Assembly: GCA_963668585.1 (NCBI GenBank)
Contig: OY764869.1
Location: forward strand, 1,054,001-1,118,000
DNA length: 64,000 nt
Reading direction: 5' to 3'
Source of the DNA: Bin87 sp963668585
Lineage (GTDB): Bacteria; Chloroflexota; Dehalococcoidia; Lucifugimonadales; UBA3495
The notes below the pieces were generated by a model. The model was not told the DNA's origin and searched no databases. It saw only the letters and a program-made list of their open reading frames with translations. Position 1 is the first letter of the stretch, and each line of letters opens with the position of its first letter. Made by a program: the position numbers and the translations under genes. This document shows, one piece after another, positions 44,518 to 54,425 of the stretch.

Positions 44518-44955
44518 ATGGCAACGGCAACCAAGTTTGAGCGAGTAACCCAACCGTTGGTCAAAATCACGGAGATGGACCACATCGTCCTGCGGACCCG
44601 CGACGTGGAGGAAACTTTGCGCTTTTACGTCGAGGTGTTGGGCCTGCAGCCCGAGCGCGTCGAAGAGTGGCGGGCCGGCGAGGTTCGCTTCCCATCCGCG
44701 CGGCTGAACGCCGATACCATCATCGACTTCTTCGGCTCCGACAACATCCCGACCGACAAGGAAGAGCCGCGCAACCAGGACCACTTCTGCATGGTCATCG
44801 ACTACACGGACATGGAAGAGTTGAAAGCCCGCTTCGAGGATCTCGGCGTGGAAATCCAGGCCGGCCCGGGCAAGCGGTGGGGCTCCCACGGCGACGGCAT
44901 CTCCCTGTACATCTACGACCCCGACGACAACGTGGTCGAACTCCGTCACTACTGA
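44518..44955 (+). CDS. VOC family (glyoxalase-like) protein
   Basis: A 145-residue vicinal-oxygen-chelate protein. MDHIVLRTRDVEETLRFYVE carries the first metal His, FCMVIDYTDMEELKARFEDL begins the second half, and GDGISLYIYDPDDNVVELRH carries the Glu ligand. Resembles lactoylglutathione lyase and fosfomycin-type proteins but lacks specific pocket residues I could use. AGGGAGG precedes the ATG; a terminator follows. Confidence 0.82.
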   Translation: MATATKFERVTQPLVKITEMDHIVLRTRDVEETLRFYVEVLGLQPERVEEWRAGEVRFPSARLNADTIIDFFGSDNIPTDKEEPRNQDHFCMVIDYTDMEELKARFEDLGVEIQAGPGKRWGSHGDGISLYIYDPDDNVVELRHY

Positions 44956-44980
44956 CACCCACCGAACGCGCGGCAACAAC

Positions 44981-45025
44981 CCTCCGCTCAGGATGATCCT
45001 TCGACAGGCTCAGGATGAGCGGAGG
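44981..45025. repeat. Dispersed repeat, palindromic form
   Basis: CCTCCGCTCAGGATGATCCT, then TCGACAGGCTCAGGATGAGC and GGAGG: an inverted copy whose two ends (CCTCCGCTCA / TGAGCGGAGG) can pair. Confidence 0.6.
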
Positions 45026-45037
45026 GTAGCAACGCCA

Positions 45038-45077
45038 ACAAAAACGGCCACGCCGCCAGGGCGTGGCCGTTTCTTTC
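45038..45077. terminator. Bidirectional intrinsic terminator
   Basis: Stem AAACGGCCACGC (45042-45053) / GCGTGGCCGTTT (45061-45072) followed by CTTT on the plus strand and by TTTTGTT on the minus strand. It separates the convergent VOC and sulfurtransferase genes. Confidence 0.8.
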
Positions 45078-45094
45078 GTCGCGTGGCGGCGGCG

Positions 45095-45868
45095 TCACAC
45101 CTCGACCGGTTGGTCGCTGTCCATCCATTCGGCGTATGAGCCATCGTACAGGCGCACGTCGTAGCCCGCCTGTTGCATGGCCAGCCACGCCACGGATGCG
45201 CGCACGCCGCTGCGGCAGTATGCGATCACCGTATCGTTGTTGGCGACGCCCAGGTAGGCCAGCCGGTTCCGCAGTTCGTACTGGTCGATGAGCAGATTGC
45301 CGTCCTCGCCGGTGGCGTCAGCGTGGGGCAGGTTGATGGCGCCGGGGATATGCCCGGGCCGATGGTCCATCTCCACCTCGCCGTTGAACTCCTCCACCGT
45401 GCGGGTATCCAGCAATAAGGCGACGCCGGGGTTCGCCACATCGTCCAGGGTGGCCCGCAGCGTGGAGTTCAGATTCATGGTGAAGGGTTTGGCTGCCGCG
45501 GCAACGGGCCGGTACAGCACCTCGCGGCCCTCGTCCTTCCAGGACTCATACCGGAGGTCCATGATGTGTACGTCCTCGCGGCCCAGGTATTCCAGCGCCC
45601 AGGCTGCCATCGCCGCGTTGCGTCCATCCTGGTGGTCGTAGAGAACCGGCGTAACGTCGTCGCCCAGGCCCGCGTCGCCAAACGCGGAGGCGAGTTGCGC
45701 CGGTTCGCCCAGCCGTCCGTCGGGTCCCTGCAGTTTTTTGAAGGGCACGCTGACGGCGCCCCGCAGGTGGCCCATCAGGTAGCGCATCGCGGACCGGGGA
45801 TCGATTACCAGGAACTCCGGGTTCCCGATGCGTTCAGCGACCCATTCGGCCGAAACAAAGGTCGCCAT
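45095..45868 (-). CDS. Sulfurtransferase with two rhodanese domains
   Basis: A 257-residue tandem rhodanese. The N-terminal domain (about 1-125) is inactive-type; the C-terminal one has the persulfide cysteine in VIAYCRSGVRASVAWLAM near residue 226. LDTRTVEEFNGEVEMDHRPG and HIPGAINLPHADATGEDG are the usual rhodanese motifs. It moves sulfane sulfur from thiosulfate or mercaptopyruvate to an acceptor. The upstream OsmC stop and this ATG share one base (TGATG), so they are co-translated. Confidence 0.88.
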   Translation of the reverse strand: MATFVSAEWVAERIGNPEFLVIDPRSAMRYLMGHLRGAVSVPFKKLQGPDGRLGEPAQLASAFGDAGLGDDVTPVLYDHQDGRNAAMAAWALEYLGREDVHIMDLRYESWKDEGREVLYRPVAAAAKPFTMNLNSTLRATLDDVANPGVALLLDTRTVEEFNGEVEMDHRPGHIPGAINLPHADATGEDGNLLIDQYELRNRLAYLGVANNDTVIAYCRSGVRASVAWLAMQQAGYDVRLYDGSYAEWMDSDQPVEV

Positions 45869-46401
45869 CAGCCCACCATTTCAAAGTCGGTTTCGACCGC
45901 GGTGCGATTGGCAACGGATTGCGTCACCGGGGACCCTTCCACCGCCAGACGCCAGATCTCCTTCAGTGTATCCTCGTCGGCGTCGGCGCGCACGAAGCAC
46001 TTGGCGGAAATCTGGCCGTAGCCCGGGTTCCCCTCGTCCTCCACGCCGGCCCACTTGCGGATGTTGTCGAAGTAGCCTTCCACGGCGATCTCAAGGTCGT
46101 GAATCCGCACGCCCTGCTTGGTGGCGTTGACCACGAATCCCACGGTCATGCAACTGCCGATGGCGGAGAGCAACTGCTCGTGAGCGCTGGCGGCCACGTC
46201 GGTGGCGGTCAGGTCGCCCGGTTCGTCCATGTCCACCTGGTGGTTGCGCATGTAGGCGCGGGCGCGCATCCCATCCTGCCACACCACGCGCGACTTCCAC
46301 GGGCCGGTAACGGCGTTGAAAACGTCCGGGTCCCGGAAGGAATCGAGCACTTCGGCCAGTTTTTCCCGGGGCAAGCCATTCAGGTTTTCTTGTTCGGCCA
46401 T
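45868..46401 (-). CDS. OsmC family protein
   Basis: A 177-residue OsmC-like protein with two conserved cysteines, LLSAIGSCMTVGFVVNATKQ near residue 98 and QISAKCFVRADADEDTLKEI near residue 140. OsmC/Ohr proteins reduce organic hydroperoxides or handle reactive sulfur. Coupling to a rhodanese suggests persulfide metabolism. Glu and Arg active-site residues could not be assigned with certainty. Confidence 0.8.
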   Translation of the reverse strand: MAEQENLNGLPREKLAEVLDSFRDPDVFNAVTGPWKSRVVWQDGMRARAYMRNHQVDMDEPGDLTATDVAASAHEQLLSAIGSCMTVGFVVNATKQGVRIHDLEIAVEGYFDNIRKWAGVEDEGNPGYGQISAKCFVRADADEDTLKEIWRLAVEGSPVTQSVANRTAVETDFEMVG

Positions 46402-46547
46402 GGTTCAGCTCCTTTCAATTGTTTCAATGGTGGCAAGATGGTTCAGCAGTCAGCCGGTTACACCAGCCGCTCCACCCGGTCCGGCAGTTAGCGAACACCG
46501 GCGCTGTAGGCTGTCTGCATATCGGGTTCAGTTTACCTTGCGCCCCG

Positions 46548-46898
46548 TTACGGCACGCGTTCCAGTTTATCCAACAGCAGGCCAACGTCTTCCAGGCCGG
46601 CCGCAACGTCTGCGGGAGTGTCCAGATCTTCATAGAAATTGGTATGTAAATCGCTGGCTACCCGGTAGAGACGCCGGATTTCTGCATCCCCGGTTTCGTC
46701 GGATAACTGGCTCGCCACACGTCGGATCTGCCGATGGCCGTGATGGTCCCAACCGCGACGTGCGGCGATGGACTTGAACATCTGCGCCGCTGCGCCCCAG
46801 CCCTTCTCCGATGCCTGTCGCGTATCTCCACGCGCCAGTTCCTCAAGCCCTTGCGTCAGCAATCTGCGGCTCGCTTCGTGGTAGGTTTGGGACACCAT
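46548..46898 (-). CDS. PaREP1/HEPN-like helical protein
   Basis: A 116-residue all-helical protein. EELARGDTRQASEKGWGAAA and KSIAARRGWDHHGHRQIRRV closely follow the PaREP1 family pattern, a HEPN-related domain frequent in archaea and Chloroflexota. It lies 26 bases after the methionine synthase gene on the same strand. Molecular role unknown. Confidence 0.7.
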   Translation of the reverse strand: MVSQTYHEASRRLLTQGLEELARGDTRQASEKGWGAAAQMFKSIAARRGWDHHGHRQIRRVASQLSDETGDAEIRRLYRVASDLHTNFYEDLDTPADVAAGLEDVGLLLDKLERVP

Positions 46899-46924
46899 GG
46901 TAGTACCGGGTTTGATTACCCGCC

Positions 46925-48088
46925 TTACGCATACTCCGCGCGCAGGATCTGCGCGGCGTCCGTGATCACCTGCATCTTCCTGGCGGCCATCTCGTGCGTG
47001 TTCACGTTGCGCTCCGCGAAGGTGCCGAAACCGCAGTCGGGATTCAGGTAAATCTTGTCGGCGTCGAAGTACTGCAGCAGTTCCTTCACCCGCTCCACGA
47101 TCTGACCCGCCGGCTCGATGTCGTCGGTGCGCGGATTCACCACGCCCAGGCCGATCTCCTTCTCGTTGCTGTATTCCTTGAACACTTCCATCTCGCCGGC
47201 GCGGGGCGTGGCGCACTCCAGCACCAGTTGGTCGATGTTCATCTGCACCAGGTACGGGAGCATCGGGCCGTAGTTGCCGGTCAGCAGCACCTCTTCCTTC
47301 TTGCTCCAGTTGCCCCGGCAGATGTGTACGCCGGTCTTGATGCCATCGATGCCGTCCAGCGTCTCGTTCATCAACCGCACGGCCATCTCGAGTTCGTCGG
47401 TGGGGTCGCGGCGGTTCGGCAGCGCGGCGCACATGAAGGTCTCGGTGGTCTCTTCGCCGAAAACCACCTGGGAGAGGGTGGGCTCGTCCAACTGCACGAA
47501 GTCGCAGCCCTGGTCGCGCAGGGCGATAATCTCCTCGCGCAGGATCTCGACCACGTCTTTGGCCAGGTCGTCGGGAGACGGATAGGCCTTGTCCGACAGG
47601 CCTTCGAACCAACTGGAACGGGTGAGCATGTAGGGGCCCGGCAGCGGGACCTTGATCTGGCGGTCGGTGTGTTCGCGCATGAAGGCCAGTTCATCCAGCG
47701 CCAGCCCCTGGCGCTTGCCGATGCGGTCAATCACAATCGGGCTCTTGATGGCGAATGACGGGACGTCCAGGGCGCGCAGCACCTCTTCCATGCGTGCGCG
47801 GTCCGTGGAATAGTCCAGCAACTCGGACACCTTCATCAGCTGCATTCCGGTGAGTTTGTCCACCGCGAACGAGTAGAAGTTGTCTCTACGCTGCTCGCCA
47901 TCGCTGATGATGTCCACGCCCGCCTGTTCCTGGGCGCGGATGCAATCCAGGACCTCGCCGTCGGCCACTTCGTTGAACTGGGCCAGCGTGATTTCGCCAG
48001 CCTCCTTGCGCCGCAGGGCGCGGATCAACTCGGTCGAGCGGGGCCAACTTCCTACCACTGTCACTGGGAAAAGAGGGGCGTCCGGCAT
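46925..48088 (-). CDS. Cobalamin-independent methionine synthase, C-terminal type (MetE/UROD-like)
   Basis: A 387-residue protein comprising only the catalytic barrel of MetE. PVTVVGSWPRSTELIRALRR starts it; zinc ligands are in GVHICRGNWSKK (His and Cys), LVLECATPRAGEM (Glu) and YLNPDCGFGTFAERN (Cys). CDFVQLDEPTLSQVVFG is also characteristic. The short form transfers a methyl group to homocysteine from a methylated corrinoid or folate donor. A plausible promoter lies upstream on the minus strand (TTGGAC near 48205, TAGATT near 48180). Confidence 0.88.
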   Translation of the reverse strand: MPDAPLFPVTVVGSWPRSTELIRALRRKEAGEITLAQFNEVADGEVLDCIRAQEQAGVDIISDGEQRRDNFYSFAVDKLTGMQLMKVSELLDYSTDRARMEEVLRALDVPSFAIKSPIVIDRIGKRQGLALDELAFMREHTDRQIKVPLPGPYMLTRSSWFEGLSDKAYPSPDDLAKDVVEILREEIIALRDQGCDFVQLDEPTLSQVVFGEETTETFMCAALPNRRDPTDELEMAVRLMNETLDGIDGIKTGVHICRGNWSKKEEVLLTGNYGPMLPYLVQMNIDQLVLECATPRAGEMEVFKEYSNEKEIGLGVVNPRTDDIEPAGQIVERVKELLQYFDADKIYLNPDCGFGTFAERNVNTHEMAARKMQVITDAAQILRAEYA

Positions 48089-48815
48089 TGGTTGTACTCC
48101 GGGGGCCGCGGCGTTGCCTGGTGTGCATTCGTAGGGCGCGCGTTGGTGCGCAGCCAATGAAATAACGGCCGCAAATAATCTACACCATAAACATGCGAGT
48201 GTCCAAATTAATTGAGCAGCGCCAACCGTTGAGACTTGAGGTGACTGCCCACGTCGAATCGGACGGCGCCGGGCGGGCGCCGTCTTTCCGGAGGGGCAGA
48301 GGGTTTCTCGCCCCTGCGGTTGGTGGTTCGTTGGTTGGCGGTTGGTTTTGTTTCGGAGGGTTTGGTTTTGGTGTGAGAGGCGGGATTCCGGATCGTTGTC
48401 AGCGCACGGCCGGTACGCAACTATTTGAACGGCAGTTCCGTGGTCGCAGGACTATTTGGTTGAGTCCCTACCACGCGGGCCCGAACAATCCCGGTGGGCC
48501 AGTGCGGCACCGCCGGTGAGTACGTTGGTCGGATATCGGCGAATTGCCACCTGGACCGGTTGCGATTTGTTGCTGACGGGGTTGGCCGTCGATCCGGAAA
48601 TCTGCCTCTCTGGGGTTGGGGTGGAGCAGCTGCTTGATCTAGACAGTATTAGGATATACGTTCGTATTGGCGGTGTCAAGGGGGTTTTTTACAGGAGAGA
48701 ATTGCATATCTCGCGTTTTCGATGCGCGGCTCGTGAATTCGCAACACCGGTGACGGAAACCGGAATCGAGTTTTACTCGAGATGCGGTGCCCGGATTTGG
48801 CCGAGGGTGCCGCGA
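48089..48815. other. Long gene-poor stretch between metE-like gene and restriction locus
   Basis: I find no convincing gene. Open frames on the plus strand (for example 48518-48836) lack family features and a ribosome-binding site. A strong hairpin is listed separately. The right half is AT-richer and may be the decayed edge of the restriction island. Confidence 0.5.
48262..48287 (+). terminator. Strong hairpin followed by TTT
   Basis: Stem GACGGCGCC/GGCGCCGTC with a five-base loop and a short T run on the plus strand. There is no plus-strand gene upstream, so it may be part of a leader or an insulator rather than a true terminator. Confidence 0.4.
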
Positions 48816-51035
48816 CTATGCGGGGTGGGTTGTTGAGGAGATGGCCGGTGCATCAGGCCACTCCTCCAGTTCGTCGGCGTATTGGTTGTAACCGAGGCCG
48901 CGGACGTGGGGCTCTTGGTGCAGCAGGTGGCGTAGGCGGGCCAATTCATCGGCATCCCAGCCCATGGCCTCGGCGACGGCTTCGTCCCACAGGCGGCGCA
49001 CTTCGCATTCGCCGTCTTGGAACTGTGGCACGGTCATGTCCTTGGTTCTTTCCCAGCAATATGCGAGGGTCTGACGGATGCTGGCGTCATCGACGTTGGG
49101 GATGCGGATGTTCTCGATTGGTTTGGGGTTGTATATTGGAAAAGCCAGTTTCCTGCCGGCGTTGCGGAGGAGTTGCAGCCGACCGGCGGTTGAGTTGATG
49201 AATACGGCGACGGCTTTCGCTTCTTGGACGGTCGGGCCGGTGATGGGCAAGAAGCCGCGGCCAACGTATCGGTCTTCGCTTGCAGTTGCTGTCACTCTGG
49301 CAGTGGATGGGGCTTGGCCTGATGTGACAAGCAGGTGCCCAGCTTTTGCGAGTAGTTTGTCTACTTCGGGGTAGGTTCCCCCATTAGCTACTCGTCTTTC
49401 CTCGTCCAAGTTGGTCGGTTGCCATTGGGCATCTGGAGTGCTGCGGATAGTAGTTTGTCCGTCGGCACCCTTTGAGCTAATGATGGGGAAGCTTCCCGGT
49501 GTCTCTAGCGAGGTGGGCACAAAGCTTTCTTTGCTCAACGCGGAAGTTTTCCAGCAGTGGTATCTGTGCTCTCCGATGGTTCGCATAGCTGGGTGTTCGG
49601 CAAACTGCCGTGCGGCTTCGGCCAGTTCGGGAGACCGCCAGATGGCAGGGGTCCAGTCCCCCGCTTCAATGCGTGGAGCTGGCCAATATGACACCTGGCC
49701 CCAGCCGTCGGATATTGGACCGTCCCGGCATTCCAGCAAGGCTTGGTGCAGTTTTGCAACGCTTTCTTCCTCGCGAGGCATCTGGTCCAAGTGGATGAAC
49801 CGAGTTGGCGGTCGGCTACCCATGTGGCGTACAGCGATGACGATGCACTCATCAATTTCGACATTCTGGCTCAGGGTGAACTCTCGGGGCCAGCGGCCAG
49901 TAAGGACGGTGTGGATGTGGTAGCGTTGTGCGAGTAGTTGGCGTTCTTTTAGGCCTGATGGAGTGGTGAGCGCGATAGTAGGCTCAATCATCGTCAAAAC
50001 GCCACTGTGAGGGTTGGCGCAGTAGTCAGCCAGTGCCACGAAAAGTGGCCTGATGGAATTCTTGTCGGCAAATTCCATGAGATCTGGATCTGCGTTGGTG
50101 AGCATTCGCTCCATGGTGTCCGTGCGAGAGCGCAGGGCCCCCTGTATTCCTTTGGGGAACTTTTCTCCCATCTTGTTGCGGTTGGAAAAGGGTGGGTTCA
50201 TGATGACGATGCCTGCATTCCTGACCGCATCGACTGCATCTTCCAGTTCGGCGTCGTCGGGCTGGTTCCAGACAATTTGAGAGTTGATCTGGTTGTCGGG
50301 TATGTTCAGTTCGCCGTCCCTGGCGACGATGGCCTTCTGTCCCAGTAGTTCCAGTGTGCCCACGGATACCCGGGTCGGGTTGTCGGGGTTAGGGCCGTAG
50401 GGCATCTGGTGCAGGCCCATGCGCCGGTAGCGGATGTCGTGATTGCCGGCGGTGAGTTGAGACGCGGCCAGTTGCAGCGAGACAGGGTTGATGTCCAACC
50501 CTTTGATGGTTTCTTCTACCGCCAGTTTTTGTAGTTCGGTGATCTGTCTCTCGCTCGCACCCTGCTCTCGGGCGCGGCGTTTCATGTCCGTGAGCATCGC
50601 CGCCAGCAGAGTGCCGCTGCCGCAGGCTAGGTCAATGGTCTTGCGTTGACGCCACACTGACGCGTCGGTCCAGTCCACATCGCTGCAGGCATCCAGCGTC
50701 AGTCGGGCAGCAATGGAAGCGGCTACCGGACGGGTGAAAAAGGCACCGTCGGATGCTTGGTTTCCCATGACGCGGTTGAACAGGGGGCCTGCGTGGTCGG
50801 CGCCCATGTCGGCGTAGGTCTCGGCGATGCGTTCCGCCTCCGCGGCTATGTGGCGTAGGGCCTTTTCTAGGCCCGCCAGCTTGCCGGTGTCCTCCACGGC
50901 GTCAATGATACCCACGGCCGGCTCCAGCACGGGCCGGAAGTCGTGGGTCAGGATGCGGCCCCACTCACGACGCAGGCGGCGGACGACGTTGATGTCGTTT
51001 TTTCTGTGTCCAGGTCGCTGACGCCGGAGAGCCAT
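48816..51035 (-). pseudogene. N6-adenine DNA methyltransferase and target-recognition part of a broken Type ISP-like enzyme
   Basis: A 739-codon frame. FFTRPVAASIAARLTL precedes motif I, IDLACGSGTLLAAMLTDM near residue 135, and motif IV is IVIMNPPFSNRNKMGEKF near residue 275. The last ~300 residues, with QEAKAVAVFINSTAGRLQL, look like a target-recognition domain. Its 5' end overlaps the helicase frame by 88 bases; the two frames join at a run of six A (minus strand, 50998-51003), where one extra base or a -1 slip gives continuous protein. Without the upstream half it might still be made as a lone methyltransferase from its own ATG. Confidence 0.7.
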
Positions 51036-53198
51036 GTACCGTTGGCGATGCGCTGGTGGAGCATGGCGGCGTTCATCAGCAACAGGGCGGCGATGGTGCA
51101 GCCATCGGCTTGGCTCTTTCGATTGTCGTCCTTCAGGTTGTCCAGGCCGAAGTGGTGGTCAAGGGCAGGCTGGAGTTCGTCATTCCGCAAAGCGTGAGCG
51201 GCTTCCCGGACACTGGTTTCCAGGACGTTGAGGTCTCTGACCACGCGGTTGTCCACTAGGCCAGATTTGGCGAGGAGGTTCATGCGGATGGCGTTGCCCT
51301 CGTCTTCCAGCTCGCTGAGGCGCAACTGCATGGCAATGTCCGCGCGTTCCGCGCGGGTGGGCCGTTTCGTCTTCTCCTTGCTGGAAGGGATGCGTTGGCC
51401 TTCGCCCTTGTTGATCATGTTCCGCGCCTTGTCCTTGGACTTGCGGACGTCCACCTTGCCGCGGATCTCATTGGCGGAGGGCTTGGCGCGGACGACGGTA
51501 TCCCTGCGTAGTTCGTTGCTGCCGTCTTCGTTCTTTTTGCCAGCGATTATTTGGGTCGGCTCGCTTGGCTGCGTCTGGTAGGGCTGTGCTCGAACATCTG
51601 CGATATTTCTGTCGCCGTCACCAGCGCATTGCCCATCCGCGGTGGTTGCCAGTGGTTGAACGTTGACCACCGGCTCGGTTGATGCCGTTTCGGTGATGGG
51701 GCCAAATTCTCTGGCTAGAGTGCTCTTGTCGTCGAGCACCCGCTCCACAGCAAGTTCCGCTTCTCCCGGAGCACCCTCGTGTTCGCGGTAGTGGATGCGC
51801 TTGCTCTCGCCACCGGTGGCGACGGCCACGATGGTGCGCAGCGATTCCGGCGTTTTAGGAATGTACAGGTGCAGCAGTTCGGACAGGTTTTCCTCGATGC
51901 GCTGGTCGTGGGCGCGTAGGGCCAGCAGTATCTGGCCTAGTTCCTGCCAGCCCTCTTCCATGTTGCTGGAGCTGAGCCAGCTCTCGGGGTCGGCGTTGGG
52001 CGGGATGAGGATGGGGCAAATGATGTAGCCCATGTCCTTGCCATCGGTGACGCGCATGGCTCTGCCCACGGCTTGGATCACGTCGATGGGGCTCTTGCGA
52101 GCTTCCAGGAAGGCTACAGCGTTCAGCGTGGGCGAGTCTGTTCCTTCGCCGAAGATGCCGACATTGATGATGCCATAAGGGTGGTCTTCAGTGGATTCGG
52201 CCAGGAGGCGCTTGGCATTGTCGCGGGCGGACACGTTGCTGGTGGCGTCCAGGTGCTCCAGTGTGTAGTTGGCGGCAGTCTGTCCTTCTTGGTGGTCGTC
52301 GAGCCAGCCCTGGAGCCAGTTGCGTACGGCGGGAGTTTGGAGGGCGTCGGCCATGTTCTTGGACTTGTCCACGGTATTCATGAAAGCGATGCAGGACTTG
52401 ATTGGTACGGTCCCCTCACCGCGTTGCTGCGTGGCCCCACCCATGGCCAATGAGAAGGCCAGCCCGCGCAGGAAGTGGGAAGAGGTGAGGGGATTGCGTC
52501 CTTTGCTCTGGGTTTGGCCGGCGAGGGTGTTGGCGATGCGGTATTCATCAGGGCCGTTGACGCCCACGGCGATAATGCGGTAGTCGGCCAACCATTCGTT
52601 CTTGACGGCTTCCACGTAGCTCTTGCGGTACAGTTCTATGCCGAAAGTGCCTTCGTCGTCCATGCTGCGGACTATCCAGTCGCTGGTTTGGTCTTGGTTG
52701 ACTCGGCTGGTGTCATAGATGCGCGGTGTGGCGGTCTGATAGACGCGGTAGGTGGCGGGGAAGGCGTGGTTGTCGTGGCACAACGTGAAGTCGCGGATGC
52801 GCTGCTCCTCTTGGGACATCTCGGCTTTTTTGGCTTTGCCCTTGCGTCGCAAGCCGGCGGTGCGGTGGGCCTCGTCGCAGACCAGGACTTTGGCCGAGAC
52901 GCTGGCTTCTTGCAGTGCCTCGGCGATGCGGCTGCCGCTCTGGTAGGTGCCGAAGATCACGCTGACTTGATCGGCGTGTTGCCCGCCGCGGATCCAATCG
53001 GAGATTTCCGTCGGGTTGGTGGTGACCTTGCCTTTGACCTCGGAAGCGCTGACGTTGCTGTTGTCTAGGGTAGGGTCCGCGGCCGTGTTTCGAGTGCTTT
53101 CTTTCTTGGGGTCGTAACCAGCCGTCTCGTCCGAGCAGACGGCCAGTGCTCGGATGTCAGTATCGGCCTGCTGGAGGTACTCGCGGCGATCTGGGCTA
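50948..53198 (-). pseudogene. Helicase part of a broken Type ISP-like restriction enzyme
   Basis: Superfamily 2 helicase with DEAH box KVLVCDEAHRTAG, motif III region FPATYRVYQTATPRIYDTSR, and motifs V-VI in GIINVGIFGEGTDSPTLNAV and DVIQAVGRAMRVTDGK. The long C-terminal helical part is the coupler to the methyltransferase. Upstream of the usual ATG at 52960 the protein frame continues (EYLQQADTDIRALAVCSDE) to the IS630 edge. If the IS is removed, one base is missing just inside (near 53190) to join motif Ia 'IALVAQI' to 'RREYLQQAD'. So the gene is broken at least twice. Confidence 0.7.
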
Positions 53199-53862
53199 CT
53201 AGTACCCAGTCAACGTTGGAAAGGCAGGGGTAGAAGCGATGGAGTTTGGTTCTGGCGTGGGCGGTGCTGAAGCGCCAGTTGATCGGGACGCACGCGGTGT
53301 TGCGCCGCGTTTCGTAAGCCGTGATGGCGCGTTCCAGGGCGTCGGCATCGGGGTTTCTGCCTTTGAGACAGGCTCGGCTGAGCGCGCTGAATTCGATCTC
53401 AGCCATGTTGAGCCAGCTGGCGTGCTTGGGGGTGTGGTGAAACTCCAGGCGTTTCACGATGCGTCGGGCCTCGGCCGCAGGGAAGGTTTCGTACAACGAC
53501 GCCATGCGGTGGGTGTTCAAATTGTCGAGAACCACGCGGATGACGGGCGCGTTGGGATACGCTGTGTCAACCAACCATTGCATCTGGTGGGCGAAGTCCA
53601 CCATGGTGCGGCGCTGGGTGATGGCGATGTGGCGCCAGCCGGCCAGCGGCTCGCAGAACAGGAAGAGGTTGCGGGTGCCGCCGCGGCGGTACTCGTAGTC
53701 CTGGCGTCGGGGTCGTCCCGGCTGGGCGGGCAAGGGTTCTCGCACATCAGCCAGCAATTGAGTGGAAGTCTCGTCGAAGCACACCACCGGTCGGCTGGGG
53801 TCGTAAGGCTCGGCGTACAGGTCCAGCACGTCCTCCATGGCCGCCACAAACTCCCCGTTCAT
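53065..53862 (-). CDS. IS630 transposase, catalytic (DDE) frame
   Basis: 265 codons from the in-frame ATG, with the three catalytic acids in VVCFDETSTQLL, RVVLDNLNTHRM and NMAEIEFSALSRACLKG. The C-terminal ~45 codons (from about 53202 down) lie outside the element and are read from the interrupted host gene, because the frame has no stop before the IS edge. The upstream half is in another frame; a run of seven A (minus strand, 53906-53912) allows a -1 slip to give one fused transposase. Confidence 0.8.
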   Translation of the reverse strand: MNGEFVAAMEDVLDLYAEPYDPSRPVVCFDETSTQLLADVREPLPAQPGRPRRQDYEYRRGGTRNLFLFCEPLAGWRHIAITQRRTMVDFAHQMQWLVDTAYPNAPVIRVVLDNLNTHRMASLYETFPAAEARRIVKRLEFHHTPKHASWLNMAEIEFSALSRACLKGRNPDADALERAITAYETRRNTACVPINWRFSTAHARTKLHRFYPCLSNVDWVLVAQIAASTSSRPILTSEHWPSARTRRLVTTPRKKALETRPRTLP

Positions 53863-54421
53863 CTGGGAGATGCACCACTGTCGCTTTTGCCAGGGCTTGA
53901 GGACGTTTTTTTGAGCCGTTGGCGCACCGTCTCGTATGACAGGCTCTCCACCACGCCCAACTCCACCACCTGGTCGGCCAGCAACCGCAGGGTCCAGTGG
54001 TCATGGCCTTCGGGCGCATCGCTGCACGCCAGGGCAATCAGGCTGGCTTCGCCGCGATCATCCAGCTTGCGGTACCGGTTGGCTTGAGGATGGTCGTGGA
54101 GTACGCCGTCCAATCCCTCCTCGGCGTACCGCCGCTTGGTGCGAAACACCGTGCGTGGCGAGGTGTCCAGGGCTGCCGCCACCTGGGACGCGCTCCAACC
54201 CTCGTCGGTCTTGAGCAGGATGCGAGCTCGATTGATGACCCGAGCCGAACTCCGGCCGCTGCGGATCAAACGCTCCAGCTGGGTCCGATCCTCCACCGAC
54301 AACTGTACCGAATATTTCTCCTGAGCCATGCCTGCCGCACCTCCCGCACCGCTGTTTCCCACCACCGTAGCAACTATGGCCCATTACGTCCTTCATCTGC
54401 CAATACAGGTTTGACTATATA
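53203..54421 (-). mobile_element. IS630-family insertion sequence, about 1.2 kb
   Basis: The ends read TACCCAGTCAAC (53203 inward) and TATATAGTCAAAC (54421 inward, other strand), sharing TAnnnAGTCAA as an imperfect terminal repeat. CTAG flanks it on both sides (53199-53202 and 54422-54425), in line with the TA/CTAG target of IS630. It interrupts a restriction gene right after motif I (LPCGTGKTRIS) and CPSIALV. It contains two overlapping transposase frames. Confidence 0.85.
53859..54329 (-). CDS. IS630 transposase, DNA-binding (helix-turn-helix) frame
   Basis: 156 codons from MAQEKYSVQL. It holds a winged helix-turn-helix: NRARILLKTDEGWSASQVAA, then ALDTSPRTVFRTKRRYAEEG. It ends RLKKTSSSPG after the A7 run, while the -1 frame continues with RLKKNVLKPW into the catalytic part. 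Programmed frameshifting is known for many IS630 members and is the likely way a full transposase is made here. Confidence 0.8.
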   Translation of the reverse strand: MAQEKYSVQLSVEDRTQLERLIRSGRSSARVINRARILLKTDEGWSASQVAAALDTSPRTVFRTKRRYAEEGLDGVLHDHPQANRYRKLDDRGEASLIALACSDAPEGHDHWTLRLLADQVVELGVVESLSYETVRQRLKKTSSSPGKSDSGASPR

Positions 54422-54425
54422 CTAG

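Noticed and set aside
45868..46401. OsmC as another selenoprotein
   Set aside because: Both conserved positions are ordinary cysteine codons and there is no in-frame TGA.
48456..48836. A 126-codon open frame on the plus strand in the gap before the restriction locus
   Set aside because: No ribosome-binding site or family feature, overlaps the end of the methyltransferase gene, and composition is not protein-like throughout.
53096..53107. CTTTCTTTCTT string in the helicase gene as a phase-variable tetranucleotide repeat
   Set aside because: Fewer than three units and the protein frame is intact across it.
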